Below, in pieces: positions 15,605-24,739 of a stretch of 55,320 nt of DNA; the first letter of the stretch is position 1, and each line of letters opens with the position of its first letter. Made by a program: the position numbers and the translations under genes. Origin of the DNA: Croceivirga sp. (GTDB taxonomy: Bacteria; Bacteroidota; Bacteroidia; Flavobacteriales; Flavobacteriaceae); the NCBI GenBank assembly GCA_028284665.1, contig JANQRG010000009.1, positions 1-55,320 of the forward strand, given 5' to 3'. The notes under the pieces were generated by a model that searched no databases, was not told where the DNA came from, and saw only the letters and a list, made by a program, of their open reading frames with translations.

Positions 15605-16219
15605 ATGATCAAGACGTTTACGTATAAGGAGTTGATGCAATTGCCCAGCCGGTACCGCGGGCAATTGTTGAATAAGGTCTCCGGGTTAAAACCGGCCAAC
15701 TTGATCGGAACCCTTTCCAAAACCGGTCAAACCAACCTTGCCGTTTTTAATTCGGTGGTCCATATTGGGGCGAACCCTCCGTATATAGGGTTTATTTTGC
15801 GCCCCACCACGGTAGAACGGCACACCCATGAAAATATCAAGGAGACAGGGGTGTATACCATCAATCAAATTACCACAGCTATCCACCAACAGGCGCATCA
15901 GACCTCGGCCAAATACGATCGTTCCATTTCTGAATTTGAAGCGGTGGGTTTACGGGAACACTATCATCTTGATTTCCCCGCCCCCTTCGTTACGGAAAGC
16001 CCAATCAAAATCGGACTGCGATTTGAAGAGGAGCACTATATAAAATGCAATGACACACGACTGGTGATTGGAAGGGTGGAGCATTTGCAATTGCCGGAAG
16101 CTGCCATTGCAGAAGATGGTAGTATCAACCTGGCTGAACAAGATGGTGTGGCAATTGGGGGATTGGATAGTTATTATTCGGTGGATCTGTTGGGAAGGTA
16201 CGGGTATGCCGAGCCGTAA
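15605..16219 (+). CDS. Flavin reductase-like (FMN-binding split barrel) protein
   Basis: The 204-residue protein matches the flavin reductase-like domain. It begins with YKELMQLPSRYRGQLLNKVSGLKPANLIGT, and has NLAVFNSVVHIGANPPYIGFILRP (flavin-site region) and ERHTHENIKETGVYTIN. Such proteins bind FMN and may reduce flavin with NAD(P)H, or use bound flavin in another oxidoreduction. The partner is unknown and no monooxygenase lies beside it. No signal peptide, so cytosolic. The ATG at 15605 is preferred over a TTG two codons upstream. Confidence 0.85.
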   Translation: MIKTFTYKELMQLPSRYRGQLLNKVSGLKPANLIGTLSKTGQTNLAVFNSVVHIGANPPYIGFILRPTTVERHTHENIKETGVYTINQITTAIHQQAHQTSAKYDRSISEFEAVGLREHYHLDFPAPFVTESPIKIGLRFEEEHYIKCNDTRLVIGRVEHLQLPEAAIAEDGSINLAEQDGVAIGGLDSYYSVDLLGRYGYAEP

Positions 16220-16284
16220 TAACAGCTGTAACAGGTTGACACTTTTTTTGTCTTATGGGAAAACGAAAAAGAATTCAGTTAAAA

Positions 16285-17499
16285 ATGAATACCATGCTAC
16301 CTACCAGAACACTTTTTGGAATTGCCTGCCTCTTCAGTTTATGGCTAAATGCGCAAGACTCAAAATATCAAGCTCTTGACACTGAGCTTGCCGAAATTTC
16401 AAAACTTGGTCTGTTGCGAGGTTTTGGTGTTGCCGTTGTCACCAAGGATAGTACCCTTTTTGCAAAAAGCTATGGTTTCTCAGATGCCCAAAATAAAATT
16501 CCCTACACCGAAAACACTATTCAAAATATTGGCTCGGTCTCAAAAACTTTGATAGGGATCGCCTTACTAAAAGCCCAGGAGCTAGGGAAACTTACCCTTG
16601 ATGACCCTGTCAATGACCATTTGGATTTTGAAGTAATCAATCCGTATTATCCTAAGGACACTATTCTCATTCGCCACTTAGCTACCCACACGGGAACTAT
16701 TCTGGATACGGACCTGTATGATAAAAAAGCGTATTATGTATTGAACGAAGAGGACCTAAAGTTACCTGTGATAAAAAGTATCGGGGAATCGCTACAAACC
16801 CGGAAAACTAAGGTCTCGATGCAAACCTATCTCAAGAACTTTCTTTCAACCGAAGGCATTTGGTACAAAAAGAAAAATTTTTTGAAGAAAAAACCTGGCG
16901 CCAAATATGAATATACTAATGTAGGCGCTACACTAGCGGCCTATGTTCTGGAAAAAGCTACTGGTGTTCCCTATGATGAATTTACCAGAGAATACATTTT
17001 GGAACCCTTGAAAATGAATGCTGCGGGTTGGTCATTTGACACCATCGACGAAAGCAAACATTCTAAATTATATACGGATAAGGGGGAAGTGATTCCGCGC
17101 TATAGTTTGGTGACCTATCCGGATGGGGGCTTGCTGACCAATTTGCATGATTTTGTGCTGTACTTACAAGAATTAATGCGCGGTCATGTGGGTGAAGGAA
17201 CACTTTTAAAATCAGCCTCCTACGAAGCGCTGTTTACCGAACAGTTGCCGAAGAAAAAGATACCTAAAGATCCTAACCGCTATAATGATGAATTCAATAC
17301 TGGAATTTTTATGGGTTTCTCCCCCGTAGGCTGGATTGGGCATACCGGTGGTGACCCAGGCATCAGCACGTTTATGTTTTTTGACCCGGAAACCGGATTG
17401 GGGCATATCGTGATGATGAATACCTCTTTAAGCGGTGATTCGATAAATCAGCAGTTGATCCCGATTTTTAAGGCAATAAATAGGGCTTTACAGGAATAA
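16285..17499 (+). CDS. Exported serine hydrolase of the beta-lactamase / class C penicillin-binding family
   Basis: This 404-residue protein carries a signal peptide (MNTMLPTRTLFGIACLFSLWLNAQ) and then the serine beta-lactamase-like fold. Its catalytic motifs are in the right order: SVSK (S-x-x-K, about residue 86), YTN (Y-x-N, about 212) and HTGG (about 353), the usual replacement of KTG in esterases and D-aminopeptidases of this family. It is likely a periplasmic peptidase or esterase; true beta-lactamase activity cannot be inferred. ATG at 16285 is chosen because it gives a clean signal peptide; an ATG at 16255 would add a basic ten-residue lead. It converges with mfd. Confidence 0.85.
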   Translation: MNTMLPTRTLFGIACLFSLWLNAQDSKYQALDTELAEISKLGLLRGFGVAVVTKDSTLFAKSYGFSDAQNKIPYTENTIQNIGSVSKTLIGIALLKAQELGKLTLDDPVNDHLDFEVINPYYPKDTILIRHLATHTGTILDTDLYDKKAYYVLNEEDLKLPVIKSIGESLQTRKTKVSMQTYLKNFLSTEGIWYKKKNFLKKKPGAKYEYTNVGATLAAYVLEKATGVPYDEFTREYILEPLKMNAAGWSFDTIDESKHSKLYTDKGEVIPRYSLVTYPDGGLLTNLHDFVLYLQELMRGHVGEGTLLKSASYEALFTEQLPKKKIPKDPNRYNDEFNTGIFMGFSPVGWIGHTGGDPGISTFMFFDPETGLGHIVMMNTSLSGDSINQQLIPIFKAINRALQE

Positions 17500-17547
17500 G
17501 GTTGCTAATGTAGTGATTCTCGTATTTTGAAAATGTAAGGATCTACG

Positions 17548-20500
17548 TTAGGATAGTGCCTTTTTTTGCCTTTGCATAGGCTCCAAGACCTTGAGTGCTA
17601 TTTCAATACTCGTTATCCCCTCAAAAACCAATACTAACCGCAACCCGTTTCGGGTTTGCTTTTCCTTAAGTTGGCAGCGTTTTGGGTGGCTTTGCACGTA
17701 CTGCAATACCCGGGTAAACGTATCCGTTTGGTAAAACTCGGATTGCTGATCGGCGATAAAATACCCCAGGAGTTTTCCTTTTTTTAGAATTACCCTTTCC
17801 AAACCTATGCTTGTAGCGATCCATTTAATTCGAACAGAACTTAATAAGTCCTTAGCCTGTTCCGGGAGTTCCCCGAAGCGATCGATGAGCTGACTTTCAA
17901 ATTGCGTCAGTCCCTCTTCGTCCTTCACTTCGTTGAGTTGGGTGTAGAGGTTTAAGCGCTCAGTAATGTTGTTGATATAGTCATCCGGGAAGAGCAACTC
18001 AAAATCCGTATCCAATTGGGTGTCTTTTACAAAAGTCTTTTCTTTGTCACCCTCAACTTCTTCATACAATTCCTTGAATTCATTCTCCTTGAGTTCCTCA
18101 ATGGCTTCGGTCAATATCTTCTGATAGGTCTCAAAGCCAATTTCGTTGATAAAGCCACTTTGTTCCCCTCCTAAAAGATCGCCGGCACCCCGGATCTCCA
18201 GGTCCTTCATCGCAATATTGAATCCGCTACCGAGTTCCGTAAATTGTTCCAGGGCCTGGATTCGTTTACGGGCATCGGGAGTCATTACCTCGTAAGGGGG
18301 AGTGATGAAAAAGCAAAACGCCTTTTTATTGCTTCGGCCTACCCGTCCTCGCATCTGGTGCAGATCACTCAACCCAAAATTTTGGGCATTATGGATAAAA
18401 ATGGTGTTTGCGTTAGTGACATCCAAACCACTTTCTATAATGGTGGTGGATACTAAAACATCAAACTCCCCATTCATAAATGCCAGCATCAACTGTTCCA
18501 ACTTTCTGCCTTCCATTTGCCCATGACCGACCCCAATTTTGGCATCCGGCACCAACCGTTGTAGCATTCCGGCTACTTCTTTAATGTTTTCTATCCGGTT
18601 GTGTACAAAAAATACCTGGCCGCCTCGTTGAATCTCGTAGGAGATCGCATCCCGGATGATCTCTTCATTCAATCGGATCACCCTGCTTTCAATAGGGTAG
18701 CGGTTGGGAGGAGGCGTATTGATGACGGAAAGGTCCCTCGCCGCCATGAGACTGAATTGCAAGGTTCGTGGGATGGGAGTAGCCGTGAGTGTAAGCACGT
18801 CCACATTCTCTTTGATGGCTTTTAATTTGTCTTTTACCCCTACTCCAAATTTTTGTTCCTCATCTACAATGAGCAGCCCCAGGTCTTTGAATTGCACGTT
18901 TTTATTGACCAATTGATGGGTTCCAATAATAATATCAATTTTCCCGGAAGCCAGTCGTTCTAAAATGTCCCTTTTTTCCCTGGCGGAGCGGAAACGATTC
19001 AAATAATCCACATTTACCGGGAGATCTTCCAATCGTTTCTTAAAGGTGTTATTGTGTTGGAAGGCCAGGATGGTTGTAGGTACTAAAACGGCGACCTGTT
19101 TTCCATTGTCTACCGCTTTAAAAGCTGCCCGGATGGCTACCTCTGTTTTTCCGAAACCTACATCGCCACAGATCAGGCGATCCATAGGACGTTCGCTCTC
19201 CATATCTCTTTTGATGTCATCTGTAGCTTTCGCCTGGTCCGGAGTGTCTTCGTACAAAAATGAGGCTTCCAGTTCGTGTTGCAAATAGCTATCCGGATCG
19301 TATTGATGCCCCTTATCCAGGCGGCGTTTAGCATAGATCTTAATCAGGTCAAAGGCGATTTTCTTGACTCTGGATTTGGTCTTTTGTTTCAACTTTTTCC
19401 AGGCCGCTGATCCCAGCTTGTAGATTTTGGGTTCCTTGCCGTCTTTGCCATTGTACTTTGAGATCTTGTGTAGCGAATGGATGCTTACATAAAGAATGTC
19501 ACGATCGCCGTACACCAGCTTTATGGCTTCCTGTTGCCGGCCTTCGACATCAATTTTTTGCAGCCCTCCAAATTTGCCAATACCGTGGTCAATATGTGTC
19601 ACATAATCCCCAATCTCCAGTTTGGTCAGTTCCTTTAAGGTTATGGCTTGCTTTTTAGCATAGCCATTCTTTACGTGGAATTTGTGGTAGCGCTCAAAAA
19701 TCTGATGATCGGTATAACAGACCAGTTTTAGATCTTTGGAAACAAAACCTTGATACAGTGGAAATACCATGGTATGATATCCAATAGCATCATTGCTTTC
19801 ATCGTCGTCCGATAATAGCACGGTAGTAATAATATCTTTCAATCGTTTGGCTTGCTGCTCTGTAGCGCAACAGATCACATTGGCATATCCCGCATCGTGC
19901 TTTTCCTGAAGGTCTTCTGCCAGCAGTTCAAACTTTTTGTTAAAAGCCGGCTGGGGGGTGGTATGAAAAGCCACTTCACCCTCAGTAGTGTCTACTTTCC
20001 CATTGTCTAATTCCATCAAGGAGAAGTCTTCAAGCTGTTTTTTCAGTAGTTCTGAATTGACAAACAGTTCCCGAGGTTGGCTATGTTTTATTTCGGTACT
20101 GAGTTTGCCAAAATTTTCTACGGCCTTTTCAAAGAGGGTATCCACACGATGAAAGACGAGATCCAAATTCCTGGTAAAAAGCACCGTTTTTGGTGAAATG
20201 TATTTTAAAAAACTCTCCCGGGTTTCCTGCAGGAATTTGTTCTCTACATTTGGGATGATGGTGATCTTCTTCACCGGGTCTGTGGACAGTTGGGTTTCTA
20301 CGTCGAACGTCCGAATGCTGTCTACTTCATTTCCAAAAAAGTCAATACGATAGGGTTGGTCATGTGAAAATGAAAATACATCCATAATCCCACCCCGAAC
20401 CGAAAACTCACCGGGCTCGGTAACGAAATCTACGCGTTGAAACTCATATTCGAAAAGTACTTCGTTCAGGAAATCTAATGATAGCGTATCTCCTGCCTGT

Positions 20501-20934
20501 ATTTTAAGCGTGTTTTTATCCAGTTCTTTTCGGGTGACGACCTTCTCAAACAAAGCATCCGGATAGGTGACAATAATGGCCGGTCTTTTTCTGGAATTGA
20601 TGCGGTTCAATACCTCAGCACGCAAGAGTACATTGGCGTTATCTGTTTCTTCAATCTGATAGGGTCTCCGGTAACTCCCTGGATAGAACAGCACATCCTT
20701 GTCCCCTAGAAGTTGCTCCAGGTCATTAAGAATATAGGCGGCTTCTTCTTTATCACTTAACAACAGTAAAAACGGGCGATCAGTGGACTTAAATGTTTCG
20801 GAAAGCACAAAAGAAAGGGACGATCCAACAAGTCCTTTAAGTTGAAGCTTCGTCTGATTTTGGACCATAGCTTCCCTCAGTTTCCGGACTTGTGGAGACT
20901 GTGCAAACAATTTTGCAATGGACGATTTGGTCAA
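17548..20934 (-). CDS. mfd: Transcription-repair coupling factor Mfd
   Basis: Mfd removes RNA polymerase stalled at DNA damage and recruits UvrA. At 1128 residues it is of normal length. In order: an N-terminal UvrB-like module, an RNA-polymerase-interacting CarD-like domain (LEIGDYVTHIDHGIGKFGG, about 430-450), a SF2 translocase with Walker A GDVGFGKTE (about 585-593), the DEEQ box, GTHQ and SAT-type motifs, and a C-terminal autoinhibitory domain. The start MTKSSIAKL is supported by a TACTTTTG -7 box at 20951-20958. It stands first in a long minus-strand run of repair genes, although a 200-bp gap separates it from pdeM. Confidence 0.97.
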   Translation of the reverse strand: MTKSSIAKLFAQSPQVRKLREAMVQNQTKLQLKGLVGSSLSFVLSETFKSTDRPFLLLLSDKEEAAYILNDLEQLLGDKDVLFYPGSYRRPYQIEETDNANVLLRAEVLNRINSRKRPAIIVTYPDALFEKVVTRKELDKNTLKIQAGDTLSLDFLNEVLFEYEFQRVDFVTEPGEFSVRGGIMDVFSFSHDQPYRIDFFGNEVDSIRTFDVETQLSTDPVKKITIIPNVENKFLQETRESFLKYISPKTVLFTRNLDLVFHRVDTLFEKAVENFGKLSTEIKHSQPRELFVNSELLKKQLEDFSLMELDNGKVDTTEGEVAFHTTPQPAFNKKFELLAEDLQEKHDAGYANVICCATEQQAKRLKDIITTVLLSDDDESNDAIGYHTMVFPLYQGFVSKDLKLVCYTDHQIFERYHKFHVKNGYAKKQAITLKELTKLEIGDYVTHIDHGIGKFGGLQKIDVEGRQQEAIKLVYGDRDILYVSIHSLHKISKYNGKDGKEPKIYKLGSAAWKKLKQKTKSRVKKIAFDLIKIYAKRRLDKGHQYDPDSYLQHELEASFLYEDTPDQAKATDDIKRDMESERPMDRLICGDVGFGKTEVAIRAAFKAVDNGKQVAVLVPTTILAFQHNNTFKKRLEDLPVNVDYLNRFRSAREKRDILERLASGKIDIIIGTHQLVNKNVQFKDLGLLIVDEEQKFGVGVKDKLKAIKENVDVLTLTATPIPRTLQFSLMAARDLSVINTPPPNRYPIESRVIRLNEEIIRDAISYEIQRGGQVFFVHNRIENIKEVAGMLQRLVPDAKIGVGHGQMEGRKLEQLMLAFMNGEFDVLVSTTIIESGLDVTNANTIFIHNAQNFGLSDLHQMRGRVGRSNKKAFCFFITPPYEVMTPDARKRIQALEQFTELGSGFNIAMKDLEIRGAGDLLGGEQSGFINEIGFETYQKILTEAIEELKENEFKELYEEVEGDKEKTFVKDTQLDTDFELLFPDDYINNITERLNLYTQLNEVKDEEGLTQFESQLIDRFGELPEQAKDLLSSVRIKWIATSIGLERVILKKGKLLGYFIADQQSEFYQTDTFTRVLQYVQSHPKRCQLKEKQTRNGLRLVLVFEGITSIEIALKVLEPMQRQKKALS

Positions 20935-20950
20935 TCCAAAAAATTTGAAG

Positions 20951-20958
20951 CAAAAGTA
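20951..20958 (-). promoter_or_regulatory. -7 element of mfd
   Basis: The minus strand reads TACTTTTG, 16 bp before the mfd ATG at 20934. The remaining 180 bp up to pdeM holds a GC-rich palindromic stretch around 21063-21083 and a degenerate copy of an intergenic repeat (21107-21133), but no gene. Confidence 0.5.
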
Positions 20959-21106
20959 AATGAATTTGTGTTTCCTGTGCCCGCCTGCCCTTTAATTTTG
21001 TTTTACTGTAATCCATTGTTATGATGATGAAGAAAACCAGCCTGCATACCAAAAGCATGTTAACCGGCCGGCAGGAAAGCAGGAGTCTAGTAAATCAAGT
21101 TAAAAT

Positions 21107-21133
21107 ATGGATTGCTAACTACTAAGGAATGAC
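21107..21133. repeat. Degenerate copy of a 27-bp intergenic repeat
   Basis: ATGGATT - 13 bp - GAATGAC has the same ends, length and orientation as the repeat at 21831-21857, but its centre no longer pairs. The two copies bracket pdeM. Confidence 0.45.
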
Positions 21134-21137
21134 GAAC

Positions 21138-21770
21138 TTAGATTTTTACTACCTCTCCCTCTACAATCGCGAAGATCTCGTCTTCTTTTGTGGGAGTAAG
21201 CGTATGGTTTCCGGTAAACTCGCCAAAAGCAGGCAAAATCATCTGATGTTTTGTCTTAAAAAAACAAGGGAGCTTTAGCCGTTGCCTTCCAAAGCCCTGA
21301 AGTTTAATAGCCGGATGGATATGGCCGCAAAAAGTAAAGTGGTTTTCCCGTTCTTCAGGATGATGGGTGAGCAAAAAACTATCCAAGACCAGCTCTTTGA
21401 AGATGTCTATCCCTAGGGCAGAAAACTTTTCGGGAGCGATGATATCGTGGTTACCGGAGACTAAACTGATCTTTGCCGGTGTTTTGGCGACCCAGTTTTC
21501 AAACAGGTCCCACTCTTTGTTCAAGCTGGAATGAAAAAGATCGCCCAAAAAACAAAGTTGAAAAGGCTGAAAATGGCGTAGGATCCCATCTAACAAAATG
21601 TAGTTTTGATGCACTGCCTTTCGGGGTACGGCGGCACCAAATTTTCGAAAATGTGCTACTTTGCCCAGGTGCACATCACTGATCAATAACAGGGATCTCT
21701 CTTCCCAGAAAATTCCCCCGGAAGGGTGGAGGATGAACGCTTCGGATAGTATTTGAAGGGTTTGTGTCAC
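21138..21770 (-). CDS. pdeM: Ligase-associated DNA damage response endonuclease PdeM (metallophosphoesterase)
   Basis: This is a calcineurin-like metallophosphoesterase of 210 residues. Metal-ligand motifs are visible in order: ISDVHLGK (about 30-37), LGDLFHS (about 74-80), SGNHD (about 105-109), and the late FCGHIHP (about 146-152). In other bacteria this Mn-dependent nuclease is encoded with an Lhr-type helicase, an ATP-dependent DNA ligase and a beta-CASP exonuclease, which are all present next to it here in the same direction. It is thus the last gene of the repair cluster. It is separated from the helicase gene by 94 bp that contain a palindromic repeat. Confidence 0.92.
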   Translation of the reverse strand: MTQTLQILSEAFILHPSGGIFWEERSLLLISDVHLGKVAHFRKFGAAVPRKAVHQNYILLDGILRHFQPFQLCFLGDLFHSSLNKEWDLFENWVAKTPAKISLVSGNHDIIAPEKFSALGIDIFKELVLDSFLLTHHPEERENHFTFCGHIHPAIKLQGFGRQRLKLPCFFKTKHQMILPAFGEFTGNHTLTPTKEDEIFAIVEGEVVKI

Positions 21771-21830
21771 AAATAAAACGCTATTACAAAAAAATGGTTG
21801 TTGTTATTTATGTTGCAAAGAATCTAAATT

Positions 21831-21857
21831 ATGGATTCCTGCGGAAGCAGGAATGAC
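21831..21857. repeat. 27-bp palindromic intergenic repeat
   Basis: ATGGATT...GAATGAC with a perfect inner hairpin: ATTCCTGC (21835-21842), GGAA loop, GCAGGAAT (21847-21854). It lies between pdeM and the helicase gene. There is no T run, so it is not a standard terminator. Similar short palindromes are scattered between genes in many flavobacteria, as far as I know. Confidence 0.7.
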
Positions 21858-21864
21858 AAATTCG

Positions 21865-24324
21865 CTATTTCATCAAAATCTTGGTCATGCGTTTGATCCG
21901 ATCCGCCAGTTTTTCGTTAGAGAGTTTCTCCCGTAGACGATCTGTAATTAGCGGAAAGGAAAAAGGTGTTGGTTTTTCGCATTGCTTCCAAACAATTTCC
22001 TGTTTCCCAATGCGCTCCAGGGCTAATCGTAAGCGCCCTTCTTCCAGCTGGTGCTCAAAGGTTTCCGTAAAGGCCTGTTGGAACAACAAATTATTTGGTT
22101 CGTAGTCGCGAAACACATCAAATAGCAATTGCGAGCTGCTTTGCAGGTGTTTCAGCTTTACCCCCTTCTCCGGGTAACCGGTAAACACCATACCGCTAAT
22201 TACTGCAATATCCCGGAACTTTCGGCGCGCCATTTCATTGGAGTTCAAACTTTTCTGGAGATCCTCGAGCATATACTCGGTAGTAAATAAATTGTTGTCC
22301 AGGACGGCCTGGATATCAATAGGTTTGTCCGATAGCATTTCAAACCCATAGTCATTAAAGGCCAGGGAACAGGTAATGGGCGATAGTAATCCTATCCGGT
22401 AGGAGAGCAAACTGCTCATGGCTTCGTGCACTGCACGCCCTTCAAAAGGGTAAAAGATATGATGATAGCCATCTCGGGTTTTAAATGTCTCAATAAGAAA
22501 TTCCTCCGGTTTTGGGACACTGCTTTCTTCCCGCTGTTTGTTAAAGATGTGCTCTAATGCCTTGAGTTCGGGACTCGTTGCTGTTTTTGTTGCTGCTTTG
22601 TACAATTCTAATCGTAAAAGTGCTGACATCTGAGAAGAAAAACTTAGCCGCCCTCCTGCCCATGCCGGTACTTTATTCGTGCGTTTGTTGGAGTTACGCA
22701 CCTGAACTTTCATACTGCGTATTCGAATGAACTCCAGATTACGCCCTGCAAAAACAAAAACATCTCCCGGATTGAGTTTGGAGACAAAATACTCCTCAAT
22801 AGAACCGATATAGCCCCCTTTCTGATAGTGAACCGATAGGCTGGCATCTCCAACGATCGTTCCTATTTGAAATCGGTGGCGCATCGCAATTCCCTTGTGG
22901 TTTACTTTGAATTTACCATCGGATTCTATCGCTACTTTTTTGTATTCATCATAACTTTTCAGGCTTTGGCTGCCCATAACCAGGAAATTTAGCAGCCATT
23001 GCCACTCTTCTTCAGTAATTCCCTGATAGCAGAAGGTGTGTTGGATCTCTGGAAAAATTTCCTCAGGGTAAAAACCGTCTGAAACCGCTAGCGTGGTTAG
23101 GTATTGTACCAAGACATCAAAACTATTGAGAAAGGGGAGACGGTCTTCCACAGCACTTTCTTTTACGGCCACTTGCAATGCCGAGGCTTCAATAAGTTCA
23201 ATAGCGTGAGTGGGCAAAAAATAGATGACACTCTTCGCTCCCGGCCGGTGTCCACTTCGCCCTGCGCGCTGTAGAAAACGCGCCACTCCTTTTGGGCCAC
23301 CAATTTGGATTACGGTTTCTACCGGGGCAAAATCCACTCCCAGATCCAAACTTGAGGTACACACCACCGCTTTTAAGCTTTCATTCCGAATCGCCTGTTC
23401 CACCCAGATGCGGGTTTCTTTGTTCACGCTACCGTGGTGCATGGCCATCTCACCTGCAAACTCCGGGTATTTTTCCAGTATTTTCTGAAACCAGATCTCG
23501 CACTGGCTCCGGGTATTGGTAAACAGCAGGGTGGTTTTACTCCTTTTGATGATAGGAATTATGTCATCTAACAGATGTAATCCCAAATGGCCCCTCCAGG
23601 GAAACGTTTCCATCTTTTGGGGAATAATACTCTTAACTGTTATTCTTTTTTTGAGGTTTGCCCGAACCAAAACAGAATTTTCCAAGGCCGTGGTGCCCGG
23701 GCCTAGTAATACTTCACGTGCCTGTTCTAAATTCCCGATGGTGGCCGAGATGCCCCAAATCCGTAGATCTTTACATACTGTTTTTAGACGGGAGAGCCCC
23801 AATTCCATTTGAACCCCCCGTTTGGTGCCCAACAATTCATGCCATTCGTCCACTACTATGGCGGTACAGTCGTTGAAGGTGGTAGCATATCCTTTAGAGG
23901 CCAGGAGCAATTGCAAGCTTTCCGGGGTAGTAATAAGCAGATCCGGCATGGTAGTGCGCTGGCGGGCACGCTCTTTTGTGGAGGTGTCTCCGGTCCGTAT
24001 GCCCACGGTCATAGGCAGTTCCAGATCGTGTACTATGCGTTCTGCGGACTGTTGAATCTCCTGGGATAAGGCGCGTAGCGGGGTGATCCAAATAGCTTTT
24101 AATCCCTTTTTATGTCGGCTTTTATACTCAGGATGGTTTTTAATGTAGGTCAAGACAATGGGAAACCATAACGCGTAGGTTTTACCACTCCCTGTTGGCG
24201 CATTTAGCAAACCGTGTTTGCCTTGAAGGAAAGCAGTCCAGGTGGCTTTCTGAAAGGGAAAGGGCTTCCACCCTTGTTGTTGGAACCAGGAGTTAGCTAT
24301 TTCAAAAAGTTGTTGTCGGGTCAT
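21865..24324 (-). CDS. Ligase-associated DNA damage response DEXH-box helicase (Lhr-core type)
   Basis: This is an 819-residue SF2 helicase. Motifs in order: APTGSGKTYALWFP (Walker A, about 40-53), ITTPES, VVDEWHELLGTKRGVQ (DEVH-type box with Trp, about 166), ISATIGN, TNTRSQCE, and the motif VI GRSGHRPGAKS (about 360). It is followed by the winged-helix and beta-barrel parts typical of the Lhr core. These are 3'-5' DNA-dependent ATPases. The neighbours PdeM, DNA ligase and exonuclease make up the known Lhr-associated repair set. The start at 24324 is an ATG 3 bp from another short palindromic repeat and 33 bp from the GIY-YIG stop. Confidence 0.94.
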   Translation of the reverse strand: MTRQQLFEIANSWFQQQGWKPFPFQKATWTAFLQGKHGLLNAPTGSGKTYALWFPIVLTYIKNHPEYKSRHKKGLKAIWITPLRALSQEIQQSAERIVHDLELPMTVGIRTGDTSTKERARQRTTMPDLLITTPESLQLLLASKGYATTFNDCTAIVVDEWHELLGTKRGVQMELGLSRLKTVCKDLRIWGISATIGNLEQAREVLLGPGTTALENSVLVRANLKKRITVKSIIPQKMETFPWRGHLGLHLLDDIIPIIKRSKTTLLFTNTRSQCEIWFQKILEKYPEFAGEMAMHHGSVNKETRIWVEQAIRNESLKAVVCTSSLDLGVDFAPVETVIQIGGPKGVARFLQRAGRSGHRPGAKSVIYFLPTHAIELIEASALQVAVKESAVEDRLPFLNSFDVLVQYLTTLAVSDGFYPEEIFPEIQHTFCYQGITEEEWQWLLNFLVMGSQSLKSYDEYKKVAIESDGKFKVNHKGIAMRHRFQIGTIVGDASLSVHYQKGGYIGSIEEYFVSKLNPGDVFVFAGRNLEFIRIRSMKVQVRNSNKRTNKVPAWAGGRLSFSSQMSALLRLELYKAATKTATSPELKALEHIFNKQREESSVPKPEEFLIETFKTRDGYHHIFYPFEGRAVHEAMSSLLSYRIGLLSPITCSLAFNDYGFEMLSDKPIDIQAVLDNNLFTTEYMLEDLQKSLNSNEMARRKFRDIAVISGMVFTGYPEKGVKLKHLQSSSQLLFDVFRDYEPNNLLFQQAFTETFEHQLEEGRLRLALERIGKQEIVWKQCEKPTPFSFPLITDRLREKLSNEKLADRIKRMTKILMK

Positions 24325-24326
24325 AC

Positions 24327-24348
24327 ATTGCGAGCATAGCGAAGCAAT
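24327..24348. repeat. 22-bp palindromic intergenic repeat
   Basis: ATTGC at 24327-24331 and GCAAT at 24344-24348 enclose a GC-rich core (GAGCATAGCGAA). It fills the space between the GIY-YIG stop and the helicase start. It resembles the 'ATTGCGAG...GAAGCAAT' type of short interspersed repeat that I recall from flavobacterial genomes. Confidence 0.55.
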
Positions 24349-24356
24349 CTACTTCT

Positions 24357-24683
24357 TTATTCCTTGGTACGTTTTCTTAGTTCAAAGTTTTCATCCACCC
24401 AATTCATGGAAAGATCAACCCATTCGGGATTAATGGAATTGATCAAATCTTCTTTTCGTTTTCTATTTCCAGCCTTTAACTGTTTCTCTCTTTTAAAGGC
24501 GTGATTCAAGTCATCAAATTCTTCAAAATAAACCAAAAGAGTACAGTTGTATCTTTTGGTAAAGGAGTGAGGATATATTTTATATTTATGTTCATTCATT
24601 CGTCGCATTAAGTCATCCGTTGCCCCCGTATAAAGTACTGTTCTGTTCTTATTAGTCAAGATATAGCAATAACCCTTTTTCAT
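24357..24683 (-). CDS. Small GIY-YIG nuclease-domain protein, inside the ligase repair cluster
   Basis: This 108-residue protein is a stand-alone GIY-YIG (UvrC-intron-type) domain: GYCYILTNKNRTVLYTGATDDLMRRMNEH has the Y-x9-10-YxG core and catalytic Arg. Downstream are HAFKREKQLK (catalytic Glu region) and the K-R-K basic patch. Such proteins are cytosolic DNA endonucleases of unclear role. It lies between the ligase gene (57 bp upstream) and the helicase gene. ATG at 24683 is chosen; the frame runs on into the ligase 3' end, but the domain starts here. It may be a mobile or added member of the operon. A second GIY-YIG gene lies at the right end of the window. Confidence 0.88.
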   Translation of the reverse strand: MKKGYCYILTNKNRTVLYTGATDDLMRRMNEHKYKIYPHSFTKRYNCTLLVYFEEFDDLNHAFKREKQLKAGNRKRKEDLINSINPEWVDLSMNWVDENFELRKRTKE

Positions 24684-24739
24684 ACATTTTAAAGTAATTT
24701 TTGAATACCCTTGAAAAGACCTTTTGCCGGAAGATTCCT

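Noticed and set aside
20837-21058. Minus-strand 73-codon open frame overlapping the mfd 5' end.
   Set aside because: No homology features, overlaps mfd coding sequence in another frame, and covers the mfd promoter.
23894-24091. Several 60-100 codon frames inside the helicase and ligase genes on both strands.
   Set aside because: They lie fully within strongly supported genes and have no starts, motifs or spacing that suggest genes.
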